Shown here piece by piece: positions 48,801 to 59,584 of a stretch of 64,000 nt of DNA. The stretch is from positions 1,054,001 to 1,118,000 of the forward strand of contig CP060754.1 in the NCBI GenBank assembly GCA_023205875.1, written 5' to 3'. The number at the start of each line of letters is the position of its first letter. Positions within the stretch are counted from its first letter, which is position 1. Below the pieces are notes generated by a model. It ran no database searches. It was not told the DNA's origin and saw only the letters and a program-made list of their open reading frames with translations. Source of the stretch: Chloropicon primus (lineage: Eukaryota; Chlorophyta; Chloropicophyceae; Chloropicales; Chloropicaceae). A program made the translations under genes and the position numbers.

Positions 48801-51800
48801 GGGAGTCCGATATGGTTTATCAATCAGGTTTGAACCCCCAGATGTCAAGCGCAAACCTAGCTCTGCCTAAGCTAGACAACGCAATGCCAAATGTCTCCTT
48901 CACACTGAATGCTGAGACGCTGGAGACAGCTGCCTTGAACAAGACCTACCCTGTGCCAACCGATGCGGTCGCAGACAAAATTCACTTCTTGGTGAACAAC
49001 TTGTCAACATCAAATTTGAACCAAAAAGCAGAACACATTAAGGGGAAAGTAACGAGTGAGTACTTCCCTTGGTTTTCAAATTACATGATCGTGAAGCGAG
49101 TTGCTCAGGAGCCGAACTTTCATCAGTTGTATCTCTCTTTGCTGGAAAAGCTGAATTCCAAGGACTTGAATGCAACTCTCATAAGGACAACAATTGATTA
49201 TGTGAAGATTCTTATCAAAAGCGAAAGGATCAAGACACAATCAAGTGACAGGTCTTTGCTTAAAAACCTTGGAAGCTGGCTGGGAAAGATGACAATTGCG
49301 CGTGATAAGCCGGTGCTTCAAAAGGACCTTGATCTCAAGCAGGTGATTCTGGAGGCATACGAGAAGGGGAAAATGATTGCTGTTATCCCGTTTGTTCACA
49401 AGATTTTGGAGCCATGCAAGAGCACCAAAGTTTTTGGTCCACCAAATCCTTGGGTCATGGCGATATGCAGCCTTTGCAATGAAATCTATCAGATGAGCAA
49501 GCTGAAACTGAACCTCAAGTTCGAAATCGAGATGATGTTCAAAGACCTGGAATTGCACTCCACTGACGTGACACCAAGCAACCTTGTCACAGGAAGAGCT
49601 CGGGAGGTCAATGACAACCCTGATTTCACGATTGACAAGAATGCTCAACCCATACCAACAGCTGGTGAAGTGCCAAAACTTTCCCTTGGGGGCCAACGTG
49701 GAGTTGATGGAGGGGAAGGGCAAAGGTCTGGAGGTATGCCTCTCCAGCCTGGCGACATTGCCATCCAAGGAGATTGGGTGAACTTCGTGAAGGTCACAAC
49801 ACCAACGTTCACAGCAATTCCTGGCGCAAAGAGATTCTTTGCAAACGCAATGGACGCGTCAGTGAGAGAAGTGATTGCTCCCGTCGTGGAACGCAGTGTG
49901 ACAATCTCCTGCATGACAGTGCGTGAGCTCGTTCTCAAAGATTTTGCTTACGAACCTGATGAGAACAGAGTGAGGCAAGCGGCACGGTGGATGGTTTCTG
50001 CTTTAGCAAGTAGTCTTGCACTAGTTACTTGCAAAGAGCCACTGAGGGCGACTCTCACCAGTCACATCTGGCAGATGCTGCAGCGTACAGGCATCCGTGA
50101 GGATACTTTGGAGCAAAGCGTGAATGCTGAAGTCGCAGAAAACCTCGACTTTTGCTGCACTGTCATTGAGATGCATGCAATCGAGAAGGCCATGGGAAGC
50201 ATCGATGAAGCAATTCAGAACTCTTGTATGCTGAGGAGGAAGCACGTGGAAACAAGGAGTACGACACAATTTGTTGACACGACTGTGCTGCAGGGGTTGA
50301 TTCCCAATCTTCCAGAGGCTTTGCATCCAAGTCTGGCTGGTGTGAGATCTCAGTACAGAGTCTATGAAGAGTTTGTGAAGATCCAGAGATTGATCACGAA
50401 TCCAAATGAGGCTGCTGCAGCAGCCCCTGTGGTCCTGCGGGGTGAAAGTATGAAGCAAGCGAGGCCAGCTGCTCCTTCAGGGATGCACACCGCTGCCGCA
50501 GCCGGATCGAACGATATCAGTGGCCAGACTGAGACTTTGAGAGCATTGCTTGGGCAGGTGGACAAGTTGAGTATGAAGGAAGGAAGCTCTGATTCTTATG
50601 CTCAACTTCAGCATGACAGTGAGCTGAAGAATCTTGTTCAGACTGTATTCGAGATAATCGACACAAAAGTTCCGGTTTCGAATATTGTTGCAAGTGAGCA
50701 CTGTGCAAAGCAGATCTTCCTATCGATGCTCCAGGGCGTGGCAAACAAGTTGCGCATCGGAATTTATCTTGCTTTTCTTGAAAAGCTCAGCTCCCTGGTG
50801 CCTGGTCTGGATTTGAAGCTCACGGAGTGGTTTGGTGCAATAAGTGAAGACATCTGGTTGCAGCGCGTGGATCTTGCGGAGACGATGGTCAGAAGGGGGC
50901 TTCTGAACTTGAAGGAGCTGGACAGAACGTTGTCCTCGCTGATTGCAGCACGCAGAGGAGGGCCCGCCACGGATTTTGCCATTCATGTCGTGAGGCAGTG
51001 CATTGTCCTCGAGCCGCTTGCGCAGTCAAATGACATGGCATTGACTCTGGAAGTCCTGGCAAAGGTGGCTGCTCAAGGCAGAGGCGGCGGGGCAGGCGAT
51101 GCTCTTGCTCAGCTTGTTGAGCAAGCCAAGCGCTCTTCCCCCGTGACAAAGTTCCCTGCTTCCTCGGCGAAAGACGTCAAGGGCGCTCCGCAAGCGCCCG
51201 CAGGTGCCGTCCCACCAAGTCCAGGTGTGCAGCAGCAAGTCCCTGATTCTTCGGGGACTACTTTCAAGGAGCCGTTCAAGCTGCCAGCAGGTGGTGCCAA
51301 GGACAAGAACTCCCTTCATGAGCAGGTCTCATACATTTTGGACGAGTGGGCGAAGATATCAGATTTGCCAAACAGGGAGAAGCTGGCTGCGCAGTTGCTC
51401 GTAACTTTGCAGCAGAGCGGTTTCTTAAAGTCGGATGAAACTGCAGAACAGTTCTTCACAAGTCTTGTGGAGATTTCTGTTGGCCACTGCTTGAGCTCTG
51501 CCGAGCCCCAACCCAACAACCAACCTGCTGTTCTGAATTTCGAGGCAGTCGATGCGTTTGTGAAGCTTGTGGCTTTCTTGATCAACAGAAGCGCCAGCGA
51601 GTCCGATTCCGTGAATCCAGCGGCAAGAGGAATGAGGCGGGCGTCGCAGTTGTTCAGGGTCCTTGGAGTGGTTGTGAACATCATTCAGAAATCGTCCAAG
51701 GAGAACCCCAGCACATTCAACCCAAGACCATTTTTCAGAATGTTCATTGGGTGGTACATGGAAATCCTTGAGAGCGATGTGTCCGACGAGGTCATCATGA

Positions 51801-52852
51801 TCCCTTCACTTGCTGCCATCGCGGATGCCCTGCTGGCCCTCCAGCCCTTGCGCATCCCCGTGTTTGCGTTTTCGTGGCTCGAGCTGGTGTCCCACCGATG
51901 CTTCATGCCCAAGCTTCTTCTAGCGACTGGGCAGAACGGGTGGCCGCACTACCAAAAGCTGCTGATCGCGCTCCTGCAGTTCCTGGAGCCCTACTTGAGG
52001 AGCGCCGAGCTCACCGAGTCCATAAGGTTGATCTACAAGGGAACGCTCAGGATGTTGCTGGTGTTGCTCCACGACTTCCCGGAGTTCCTTTGCAAGTACC
52101 ACTTCCAGCTCTGCGACGTCATCCCTGCGAGCTGCATCCAGATGAGGAACTTGATGCTCAGCGCCTTCCCGAGGAACATGAGGCTGCCCGACCCCTTCAC
52201 TCCAAACCTCAAGGTGGACCTCCTGCCCGAGATTTCGGAGTCCCCAAGGATCGTCGTGGACTTCAACGCTTCCCTGATGGGCCTGCAGGTCCCTCTGAAC
52301 ACGTACTTGAGCATGAGGCAGCCCGCGAACTTTTTGTCGGAGCTCCCCCAGCAGCTCCTCTTGCCGCAGGTCGAGGCCCTGAGCACGGGCACCAAGTACA
52401 ACGTGCCCCTGATCAACGCGCTCGTCCTCTACATCGGCATGAACGCCATCCACAAGGGGCAGGCCATTCCGATGGAGATGTTCCAGCAGCTCGTCCTGGA
52501 CCTGGACGCGGAGGGCAGGTACATCCTTTTGAACGCCGTGGCGAACCAGCTGAGGTACCCCAACAGCCACACCCACTACTTCAGCTGCGTCCTCCTCTTC
52601 CTCTTCGCAGAGTCGTCTGTGGAGATCGTGAAGGAGCAAATCACCCGAGTCCTCCTGGAGAGGCTCATCGTGAACAGGCCCCACCCTTGGGGCCTGTTGA
52701 TCACCTTTATCGAGCTCATCAAGAACCCAAGGTACCAGTTCTGGTCCCACGGCTTCACGCGCTGCGCCCCGGAAGTGGAGCGCCTCTTCGAGAACGTGGC
52801 CAGGTCCTGCATTGGTGGCGAGCAGAAGGAAGAGCCAACTAAAGTAACATAA
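45881..52852 (+). CDS. CNOT1: CCR4-NOT scaffold subunit NOT1/CNOT1
   Basis: NOT1 is the scaffold of the CCR4-NOT deadenylase, which controls mRNA decay and translation. The 2323-aa protein is close to human CNOT1 (about 2376 aa). In order: N-terminal HEAT region, a TTP-binding-like region, the CAF1-binding MIF4G region around residues 1030-1220 (PVPTDAVADKIHFLVNNLS opens the segment), the DUF3819/CNOT9-binding segment around 1290-1450 (FANAMDASVREVIAPVVERS), and the NOT1 superfamily homology domain at the C terminus (about 1900-2310, with FPRNMRLPDPFTPNLKVDLL). A polyalanine run occurs near 946-960. ATG at 45881 (MASLPPVV) is the first in frame. The two ends have high GC at third positions while the middle is clearly lower. 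Confidence 0.95.
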   Translation: MASLPPVVVADLARQLRSSQQMATPAFGEEEHPLHRVYKTCEDYGVASYTFCFCSLVDTFYGDPGEGVRGTLAAVIDMAHARPFFPELVRAALERQVLTSDRVNPHSLERLCCMLVKHKLAFACALLELKQYTDAVHDIEDIGKLVLLDCIAELDVGFQRGHKHGMWDEFDEELGRLSPLLVHKALVLVSTMDKSHSGVAEATAKLFQIVSSRIMDREEKIYDKLYEISSRPSSYELFSMKKIEDIYTHVWSWKLVKPLVYNYMNKQEVGVAGLQGLQNLKPKTSLSGIMEETGFACTSTAGVFQKITGQVVRTSARSIAHVIGLVSGCGGAKSTQAFVAESPDALALILGSSLSLEGNSGNISSERQGSQQSSSGWNQQVVLEGLRDLGAKHGLDWNEVKYCFDYPNFYVQSEESFVRLLKMCRDLSKEPFPLDAVCGRRWSNTRGQLSLLKYVLALQGKDLDKVFHTRLPQRDGHGKDMVNTPPVTLEGEKDEATVMMERRGGSYWLSTMVLDTLYELGDIHGENKRLVEQILEIPRKECPHHLLITSARCRNNWRLSNLEMVSKIMPPYLNGLPGSMKVLQKIPLYSVIRVMTEEYARDPTSITRALDICQELKALTDVLWGSCYAFRLDLAALAARREYLNLEKWLAEMMLTRDSSLFVTAILDFMGEKFKPADTRSSNQILLSPESAQVFLQFLLKLQDNLSESEQAQLKKIVAQMSSMQTGQENRNAFAADVEDEANANFQSIYSGQQSIRNAIAMLTKLKNSPNERDNEIFACMIHNLFDEYRFFPKYPDKELCITAQLFGELVQNQLVSSVTLSIALRYILDALSKPPAYKMFTFGKNALEQFMTRLHEWPKFCSHLVMIPNIRQSFPALVQYLESTSGGQRQLNRVESADVTGGQGEIQSMADSYASSNILNMLQGNMGSQSFDSHGPMKSSSTSAATAAAAAAAAAAAAVRTSSQGQTGPLIGGESDMVYQSGLNPQMSSANLALPKLDNAMPNVSFTLNAETLETAALNKTYPVPTDAVADKIHFLVNNLSTSNLNQKAEHIKGKVTSEYFPWFSNYMIVKRVAQEPNFHQLYLSLLEKLNSKDLNATLIRTTIDYVKILIKSERIKTQSSDRSLLKNLGSWLGKMTIARDKPVLQKDLDLKQVILEAYEKGKMIAVIPFVHKILEPCKSTKVFGPPNPWVMAICSLCNEIYQMSKLKLNLKFEIEMMFKDLELHSTDVTPSNLVTGRAREVNDNPDFTIDKNAQPIPTAGEVPKLSLGGQRGVDGGEGQRSGGMPLQPGDIAIQGDWVNFVKVTTPTFTAIPGAKRFFANAMDASVREVIAPVVERSVTISCMTVRELVLKDFAYEPDENRVRQAARWMVSALASSLALVTCKEPLRATLTSHIWQMLQRTGIREDTLEQSVNAEVAENLDFCCTVIEMHAIEKAMGSIDEAIQNSCMLRRKHVETRSTTQFVDTTVLQGLIPNLPEALHPSLAGVRSQYRVYEEFVKIQRLITNPNEAAAAAPVVLRGESMKQARPAAPSGMHTAAAAGSNDISGQTETLRALLGQVDKLSMKEGSSDSYAQLQHDSELKNLVQTVFEIIDTKVPVSNIVASEHCAKQIFLSMLQGVANKLRIGIYLAFLEKLSSLVPGLDLKLTEWFGAISEDIWLQRVDLAETMVRRGLLNLKELDRTLSSLIAARRGGPATDFAIHVVRQCIVLEPLAQSNDMALTLEVLAKVAAQGRGGGAGDALAQLVEQAKRSSPVTKFPASSAKDVKGAPQAPAGAVPPSPGVQQQVPDSSGTTFKEPFKLPAGGAKDKNSLHEQVSYILDEWAKISDLPNREKLAAQLLVTLQQSGFLKSDETAEQFFTSLVEISVGHCLSSAEPQPNNQPAVLNFEAVDAFVKLVAFLINRSASESDSVNPAARGMRRASQLFRVLGVVVNIIQKSSKENPSTFNPRPFFRMFIGWYMEILESDVSDEVIMIPSLAAIADALLALQPLRIPVFAFSWLELVSHRCFMPKLLLATGQNGWPHYQKLLIALLQFLEPYLRSAELTESIRLIYKGTLRMLLVLLHDFPEFLCKYHFQLCDVIPASCIQMRNLMLSAFPRNMRLPDPFTPNLKVDLLPEISESPRIVVDFNASLMGLQVPLNTYLSMRQPANFLSELPQQLLLPQVEALSTGTKYNVPLINALVLYIGMNAIHKGQAIPMEMFQQLVLDLDAEGRYILLNAVANQLRYPNSHTHYFSCVLLFLFAESSVEIVKEQITRVLLERLIVNRPHPWGLLITFIELIKNPRYQFWSHGFTRCAPEVERLFENVARSCIGGEQKEEPTKVT

Positions 52853-52942
52853 CATAGTGTATTTGTATTAATATGCAGCATAGAAAAACCTTTCCCCTCA
52901 TCCCACCAACAAAACACACACAAAGGCATGCATTAAGAATAA

Positions 52943-54571
<1,629 letters not shown>

Positions 54572-54738
54572 ATATCGAAAATTCGTTGAGACTTTCGTAC
54601 AAGATTGTTAGGAAACGAGCGTGCCACCCTACCTTCTCTTCTTCCGATCCAACAATAAATAGTTACACTCTCCCGACCCGCCGTGGCCTGCCGCACTCCC
54701 AAACTAGTGGTACACAGAGAAGAAGCAAAAGTTCGGTC

Positions 54739-55743
54739 TCATAGCTCTTCCTTCGTTTCTCTGCTTAAGATTGGCAGCTCCTCGGGCCCCCTTCGCTTCG
54801 CCACTGGCCCTTGCCCTTTCGCGTTGAAGCCAGCGATCGAGCCCGTCAAGTCCATGTCCTTCGTCATGTGAAGGATAAACGTTCCGGATACAATGGTGAT
54901 GAAGCCACTGAACTGCGTCGCGACCTGCCTCGTGGTTTGCTGCTCCTTGAACATGATAGTCGACGCGATGATCACAAGGACCGTGAACATAACATAGTAG
55001 ATGGGCGAGACTATTGCGCTGTTGAACAAGTCCAAAGCCTTGTTCAGGTAGTTTATCTGGATGACCACACAGCAAGCGACGATGACCATGCACAGGTACG
55101 TTGCGGGGTACCCAAACTGGTTGTTTCCCTCGAAGGTCATCTTGATCGCCATCCCAAGGGCCTTGCAGCTGATGACCGACAGGGAGCCAAACAAGGAGCA
55201 TATTCCCACGTTCACGAAAATGTGTGTCTTCCCAAACTTTGGAGCCACCTTGAACATGAGGTAAAGGGCCGCCGACACCGCGCTCAAGGCATACAGCAGG
55301 AAGTCCGGCTGCAAGGCGAGAAGGAGAACCTCGTTCACGCCCGACATCTCCCTCTCCTCCGGCGCGTGCAAGGTAATAGAAACCGAGCCAGCTATGCAAA
55401 GCACGCAGCCCACCATACCGAACACGTTGAGCCGCTCCTGCAAGAAGTGGTGCGCAAGAATGGCACTCACGACGATGCTCAGAGCCCCGAGAGGAGTCAC
55501 TAGAATCGCCGGAGCGAAGGCATACGCCGCGAAGTTGGCCGCTTCTCCCAGTATCATCGATATCATCCCAATCCACCACAGAGGTTCCTTGAGGTAACCA
55601 TACCCTCCCTGTCCCGCCCTTATGCCCGAGGCTCCCGCCTTCTTCAGGCCCTTCTTCTTCACGACGAAGGACGACCCGATGAACGCCGAGCTCGACGCCG
55701 CAAGCACCAGCCCTATGAAGTTGTCTTGCGACTTGTCCGCCAT
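54739..55743 (-). CDS. NIPA-type magnesium transporter
   Basis: The 334-aa protein is a DMT-superfamily membrane protein of the NIPA group (plant ENOR3L/NIPA-like), thought to move Mg2+. About nine hydrophobic segments are seen, with family motifs SSSAFIGSSFVVKKKGLKKA (TM1-loop), AGQGGYGYL, WWIGMISMILGEAANFAAYA and APAILVTPLGALSIVVSAIL, all typical of NIPA. The C-terminal tail (about 305-334) is hydrophilic. ATG at 55743 (MADKSQDNFIG) fits the family; the open frame upstream is not conserved. Plasma-membrane or endosomal location is usual for the family and is not shown here. Confidence 0.93.
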   Translation of the reverse strand: MADKSQDNFIGLVLAASSSAFIGSSFVVKKKGLKKAGASGIRAGQGGYGYLKEPLWWIGMISMILGEAANFAAYAFAPAILVTPLGALSIVVSAILAHHFLQERLNVFGMVGCVLCIAGSVSITLHAPEEREMSGVNEVLLLALQPDFLLYALSAVSAALYLMFKVAPKFGKTHIFVNVGICSLFGSLSVISCKALGMAIKMTFEGNNQFGYPATYLCMVIVACCVVIQINYLNKALDLFNSAIVSPIYYVMFTVLVIIASTIMFKEQQTTRQVATQFSGFITIVSGTFILHMTKDMDLTGSIAGFNAKGQGPVAKRRGPEELPILSRETKEEL

Positions 55744-56082
55744 CTCTCTCCTCTCTTCTTTCCCCTCCGGCTCCAGGACACGAGGAAGCAAGGCAATCAG
55801 GCAATCACATCACATTACACATCAGGAGGAGGGAGGGAGGCAATGACGAGGGCAAGGGCAAGGGCAAGGGCTGGGGGGGGGGGAATGAAGTCGACTCCTC
55901 CGCCACGTTGCCTTCTCACCCTTTGGTCTCGGCGATGAAAAAGACAAACGCAGGGGATTGATCTTCTTGATATTATTGGTTCGTTCCCAAATCCATCCGA
56001 GGACGGAGGAGGAGGAGGGGGCTCGTTTGGTTCGATGGTGTTATTACGTACGCACGCACGCACGCACGATGGTGTGTTTTAT
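55744..56082. other. Intergenic region with short tandem repeats
   Basis: The 339-bp gap between NIPA-type and TPX2 genes holds (gggcaa)n at about 55848-55872, a G-run, and an (acgc)n run at 56047-56068. It probably contains the NIPA promoter. No gene is seen. Confidence 0.55.
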
Positions 56083-57543
56083 TTATCGAAGATATCGCGG
56101 GAGAGGCCTCGCCTTGAACTCCATGTTCTTCCTGAGGTTCCGGATCTCCATCAATTCTGCCTTCTTGCGCTCCTCTTCTTCCTCCCTGCCCTTTTCTTCC
56201 ACCTTCAATCGCCTCAGCCTCTGCTGGTCGTTCCAGTTCTTCCTCTCTGCGGCGCGTGACGCTGATTTGAGCTTCAGCGGGACAGGGATGATCACCCCAG
56301 ACCTTTTCTGCTGGTTCACCTTGACTGGTTTGAAGGGCTGCCTCCTCGTGGTGGTGCACAAGGAAGGGCGGGCCTTGAACTGGGTCGACATTCTTTTCTC
56401 CATGTTCTCCTTTTCTATTCTTGTTTTCTCTATGTTTTTCTGGGCCTTCTCGTGCAAGTGCACGGCCCTGAGGTTGAATGGCTTGGGCTCCGTGGGCGAC
56501 TTGGCCTTCGAGGCCCTGGTGCTCGGGCGCAAGTTGTCGAATGGGTTTGGAACGTTCCTGGCTCTGAACGAGCTCTGGCGTTGCTTCAGCTCCATCTCCT
56601 CCCCTTCAATGATTTTCAAGAGCTCCCTCTTCTTCTTCATCCCCCTCGTCTCCGTCTGAAGCTTGAACGGCTCGAACGAGGTTGTGTGCCTCCTCTTGGC
56701 CTTCGCCTTCGCGATCTTCTTCCTCTGCACCCTGAGAGTTGCCATCTTCTCGCCCGCCTCGGTCGGCTTCCCCTTGGGCCAGCACAGGCCCGCTGCAGCT
56801 CCCATGGACTTGGTTCTCGATCTCGTGTGGAAAGCAGGCGAGGACACGCTGGCTTTCGATGTATTCGAGAGAAGCTTGGACGCCGTGGTGCGCTTGCGGA
56901 CGCCCGCCTTCTTCACCCTCATCCCGCACAACCGGGAGGTCGCGCTGGTCTTGACCCTCTGCCGGGTCAAGAGCCTCTTGCTGGCCCTCGTCTTCGTGGA
57001 GAGCATCGGGCTTTGCGGAACGGTTATGTGCAACCCAGCGTTCGTCGCAGCAGTCTTGCGAGGCTGGGCTCCGAGTCCCCTGCTTTTCGTGCAGGGAGCG
57101 GTGGCCACGGCAACTCTCGCCGCAGACGTGGATGCCAGGCAGTTCGCCCTGCTCTTCTCCTCAGCCGAGGCAATCTCTGGCGCCTTCCCATTCTCAACCT
57201 CCGTCTCCTCGAAGACGCTCTCCTCCTCCTCCGGACCCAGGGCGTTGAAGATTGCGCCCAGACCCTCGCCCTTCGCCTTCGCCTTCGCCTCCGTCTCCTT
57301 CCATTCCTCCTTCGAAGGCGAGGAGGACGCGTAAGTGCAAGCACGAGACCTCGGAGAGGTCAAGTCCGTATCAATGAGCCCCGCATTCAGCTTCGAGAAC
57401 CACTCTTCCGCCTCAAGCTCCTCTCGCTTGCACTTCTCCTGGAGACTATTCGCCCCCGCTTCCGTTTCCTCCGTACGAAAGTCGTGATACCTCGGAGCGC
57501 AGAACTCGTACCTCGGATCTATCGTTCCCTCCTCCCTTCCCAT
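56083..57543 (-). CDS. TPX2: TPX2-like spindle assembly factor
   Basis: The 486-aa protein resembles plant TPX2, a microtubule-nucleating and Aurora-activating spindle protein. The N terminus has DPRYEFCAPRYHDF, like the plant Aurora-binding segment with YEFSAPRFFDF. The C-terminal half is basic and helical with Phe-containing TPX2 repeats: TTSFEPFKLQTE, SSFRARNVPNPFDN, EPKPFNLRAVHLHEKA, TQFKARPSLCTT and MEFKARPLPRY. Plant TPX2 is longer (about 750-790 aa), so this is a compact form. ATG at 57543 is the first in frame. It is divergent from the twin-CX9C gene. Other TPX2-domain proteins (WVD2-type) lack the Aurora-like N terminus, so TPX2 proper is preferred. Confidence 0.82.
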   Translation of the reverse strand: MGREEGTIDPRYEFCAPRYHDFRTEETEAGANSLQEKCKREELEAEEWFSKLNAGLIDTDLTSPRSRACTYASSSPSKEEWKETEAKAKAKGEGLGAIFNALGPEEEESVFEETEVENGKAPEIASAEEKSRANCLASTSAARVAVATAPCTKSRGLGAQPRKTAATNAGLHITVPQSPMLSTKTRASKRLLTRQRVKTSATSRLCGMRVKKAGVRKRTTASKLLSNTSKASVSSPAFHTRSRTKSMGAAAGLCWPKGKPTEAGEKMATLRVQRKKIAKAKAKRRHTTSFEPFKLQTETRGMKKKRELLKIIEGEEMELKQRQSSFRARNVPNPFDNLRPSTRASKAKSPTEPKPFNLRAVHLHEKAQKNIEKTRIEKENMEKRMSTQFKARPSLCTTTRRQPFKPVKVNQQKRSGVIIPVPLKLKSASRAAERKNWNDQQRLRRLKVEEKGREEEEERKKAELMEIRNLRKNMEFKARPLPRYLR

Positions 57544-58081
57544 CTCCTCCTCTCCCCCTCAACACCTCTCTCCTCTCTCCTCTCACCTCTCTCTCTCTCT
57601 GCAGCGCCACTCTGCTCTGCTCTGCTCTCAACGTCCCCCTCAACGAATCCATCGGCAGAATAGTGTAAACGGCCATCCACACCTAAAGCAGAAGGAGACC
57701 GTCCCCAGGGGTCCACTGGGGGGCCATTGGATGCGGTTTCGTTCGGGATCCACCTCCACGACGTCTCCAAGTTCTCTCTCTCTCTCTCTCTCTTGTCCAC
57801 CACACCCTGCCTCTCTCCTGCAGCGCTGGTCCTTGTCCTCGTCCTTGGTCGGTGTGTCACCGCTTCCCCCTGGCTGGCGTCACCTTGGGCGGAAGGAGGC
57901 CGAGATGGAGGGTTCCATCGGAAGTTCACGAGGCTACATTTCACTCTGAATCTCTCACAATTGCGCCTTGGCCTTCCAACTCGTCCTCCAACTCGACTCG
58001 TCCTCCATGCCCCTCCTCCCTCATCTTCTTCCTCTCTCTCGAGGATTTTCCCCAGGAGCAAGAGAGAGAGAGGAGAGGCAG
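57544..58081. promoter_or_regulatory. Divergent intergenic region TPX2/CMC4-like
   Basis: The 538-bp head-to-head gap has (CT)n runs (about 57586-57601 and 57773-57794). Frames open here are Ser/Pro/Leu-rich and unconvincing. It presumably drives TPX2 leftward and the CMC4-like/SNF8 pair rightward. Confidence 0.5.
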
Positions 58082-58300
58082 ATGGAGGCCAAGACGGAGG
58101 GAGACTTGTTGTGCGAGAGGAAGTGCAAGAAGCTGGCGTGCGCGATACAAAAGTGCCTGTCACGGAGGAGGCCGAGGTCACAAAAGAGTCGCCAAGTGTA
58201 TCAGAACGAGTGCTTGGGGGAGATTAACAAGCACAAGGAGTGTTGCGAGAAGGCCAAGCGGGAGGTGTTGCACAAAAGGGAGGAGAAGCTAGGTAGCTGA
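58082..58300 (+). CDS. Twin-CX9C protein, CMC4-like
   Basis: The 72-aa protein contains two exact CX9C motifs, Cys15-x9-Cys25 and Cys44-x9-Cys54, with extra Cys at 11, 20 and 55. The pattern CKKLACAIQKCL ... CLGEINKHKECC is close to CMC4 (CxKxxCxIQxCL ... CC), a small protein of the mitochondrial intermembrane space imported by the Mia40/Erv1 disulfide relay. The loop between hairpin helices is longer than in CMC4 and Arg-rich. ATG at 58082 is the first in a sensible context. Its stop is followed after 10 nt by the SNF8 ATG on the same strand, an extreme closeness for nuclear genes. The fold is fairly sure; exact family is not. Confidence 0.75.
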   Translation: MEAKTEGDLLCERKCKKLACAIQKCLSRRRPRSQKSRQVYQNECLGEINKHKECCEKAKREVLHKREEKLGS

Positions 58301-58310
58301 GCCGAAGAAG

Positions 58311-59365
58311 ATGCGTCGCAGGGGGATAGGGATGCACGGGCTGAAGCAGAAGCAGACTGCCAAAACGCACTATCGCCAAGTGGGGGAGCAGCTCGCGAGC
58401 GAGAGGCTGGCCACGATGGAGGAGCAGCTGAGCAAGTTCAGAAAAGTTTTGGAGGACTTTGCCTTCAGGCACAAGGAGGACATCAAGAAGGATCCCATCT
58501 TCAGGAAGCACTTCCACGAAATGTGCGCGTCGATCGGCGTGGATCCCTTGGCGTCCAACAAAGGTGAGTCACTGGCGAAACTCCAAAAACTCCAAAACTC
58601 CTCGTCCTCGTCTCACAACCTCGTTGGGCGCTGCTGCTGACACGCGTTTCGCCTCGACCTGCAGGAATGTGGTCCGAGCTCTTGGGCTTTGGAGACTTTT
58701 ACTACGAGCTTGGCGTGCAGGCGGTCGAGGCCTGCATGGCGGAAAGGCCGCTGAACGGCGGGCTCATGGAGATCGAGGAGCTGGTAGTTCGGGTAAGGTT
58801 TACGGGGTCCTTGGCGGTCGTCCTTTCGACGCGGCGGGCACCGCGCGCGGTTGCCGATCGCTGCAGCATCCCTTCTGACTGCCATTCTTTCCTTCTTGAT
58901 TGGTCTGGGCTGAGCAGGTGAACAAGAGGAGGGGCCACAAGGTCGACGCGGTGAGCAAGGACGACGTCGTGCAAGCGATACGAAAGCTGGGCAAGCTAGG
59001 GAGCGGGTTTAAGCTGCTGAACATCGGGACGAGAACAGTTGTTCAGAGTGTTCCGGGGGAGCTGAACAGGGACCACAATCAGGTCCTGTCCCAAGCGGAG
59101 TCTCAGGGGGGCTGGGTCAGGGGCGTGGACCTTGAGAAGAGCCTTGGCTTCACGCCGGATAGGGTGCAGCAAGCGTTACAGGTAAATCCTTTCCTTTCCG
59201 TCTCCCGCGCTTCTCTTTTTGCTGTCATCAACGCGTGTGTGTGCGCGCGCGCTAACCCGGACCGTAACTCTTTGCGAACAGGCTCTGCTGAATGAGGGGC
59301 AAGCTTGGGTGGACGATGGCCACGAAGACGGTGAGAGAAGGTACTGGTTTCCCTACTTGAGCTGA
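58311..59365 (+). CDS. SNF8: ESCRT-II subunit SNF8/VPS22 (four exons)
   Basis: SNF8/VPS22 is a subunit of ESCRT-II, which sorts ubiquitinated cargo into multivesicular bodies. Exons: 58311-58563, 58665-58792, 58918-59181, 59282-59365; introns of 101, 125 and 100 bp have GTGAGT, GTAAGG and GTAAAT donors and CAG acceptors. The 242-aa product (human 258) aligns across the joins: GVDPLASNKG|MWSELLGFGDFYYELG, then SVPGELNRDH and a C-terminal winged helix ending RRYWFPYLS. The start MRRRGIGMHGLKQKQTA matches the human MHRRGVG N terminus, which supports the ATG at 58311 only 10 nt after the upstream stop. It is the most intron-rich gene here. Confidence 0.93.
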
Positions 59366-59584
59366 GAGAGGAGCACAGGGGTGTTCTCGATGGTGAAGCA
59401 AGGGTCGAAGTTCCGCACACCGAGGCGGGTCTTTCACACCACACTCCCTTGAGGCGTTCCGAAAGGACGCACAAACACTTTTTTTCTTGTATTTCGATAT
59501 TTTTATATCTATTGTATGATACACTACACTTTGCAAGTTTTTATGTACACGCCCCCCTACGAACTATGTTGTCGAGTCCCCTGA

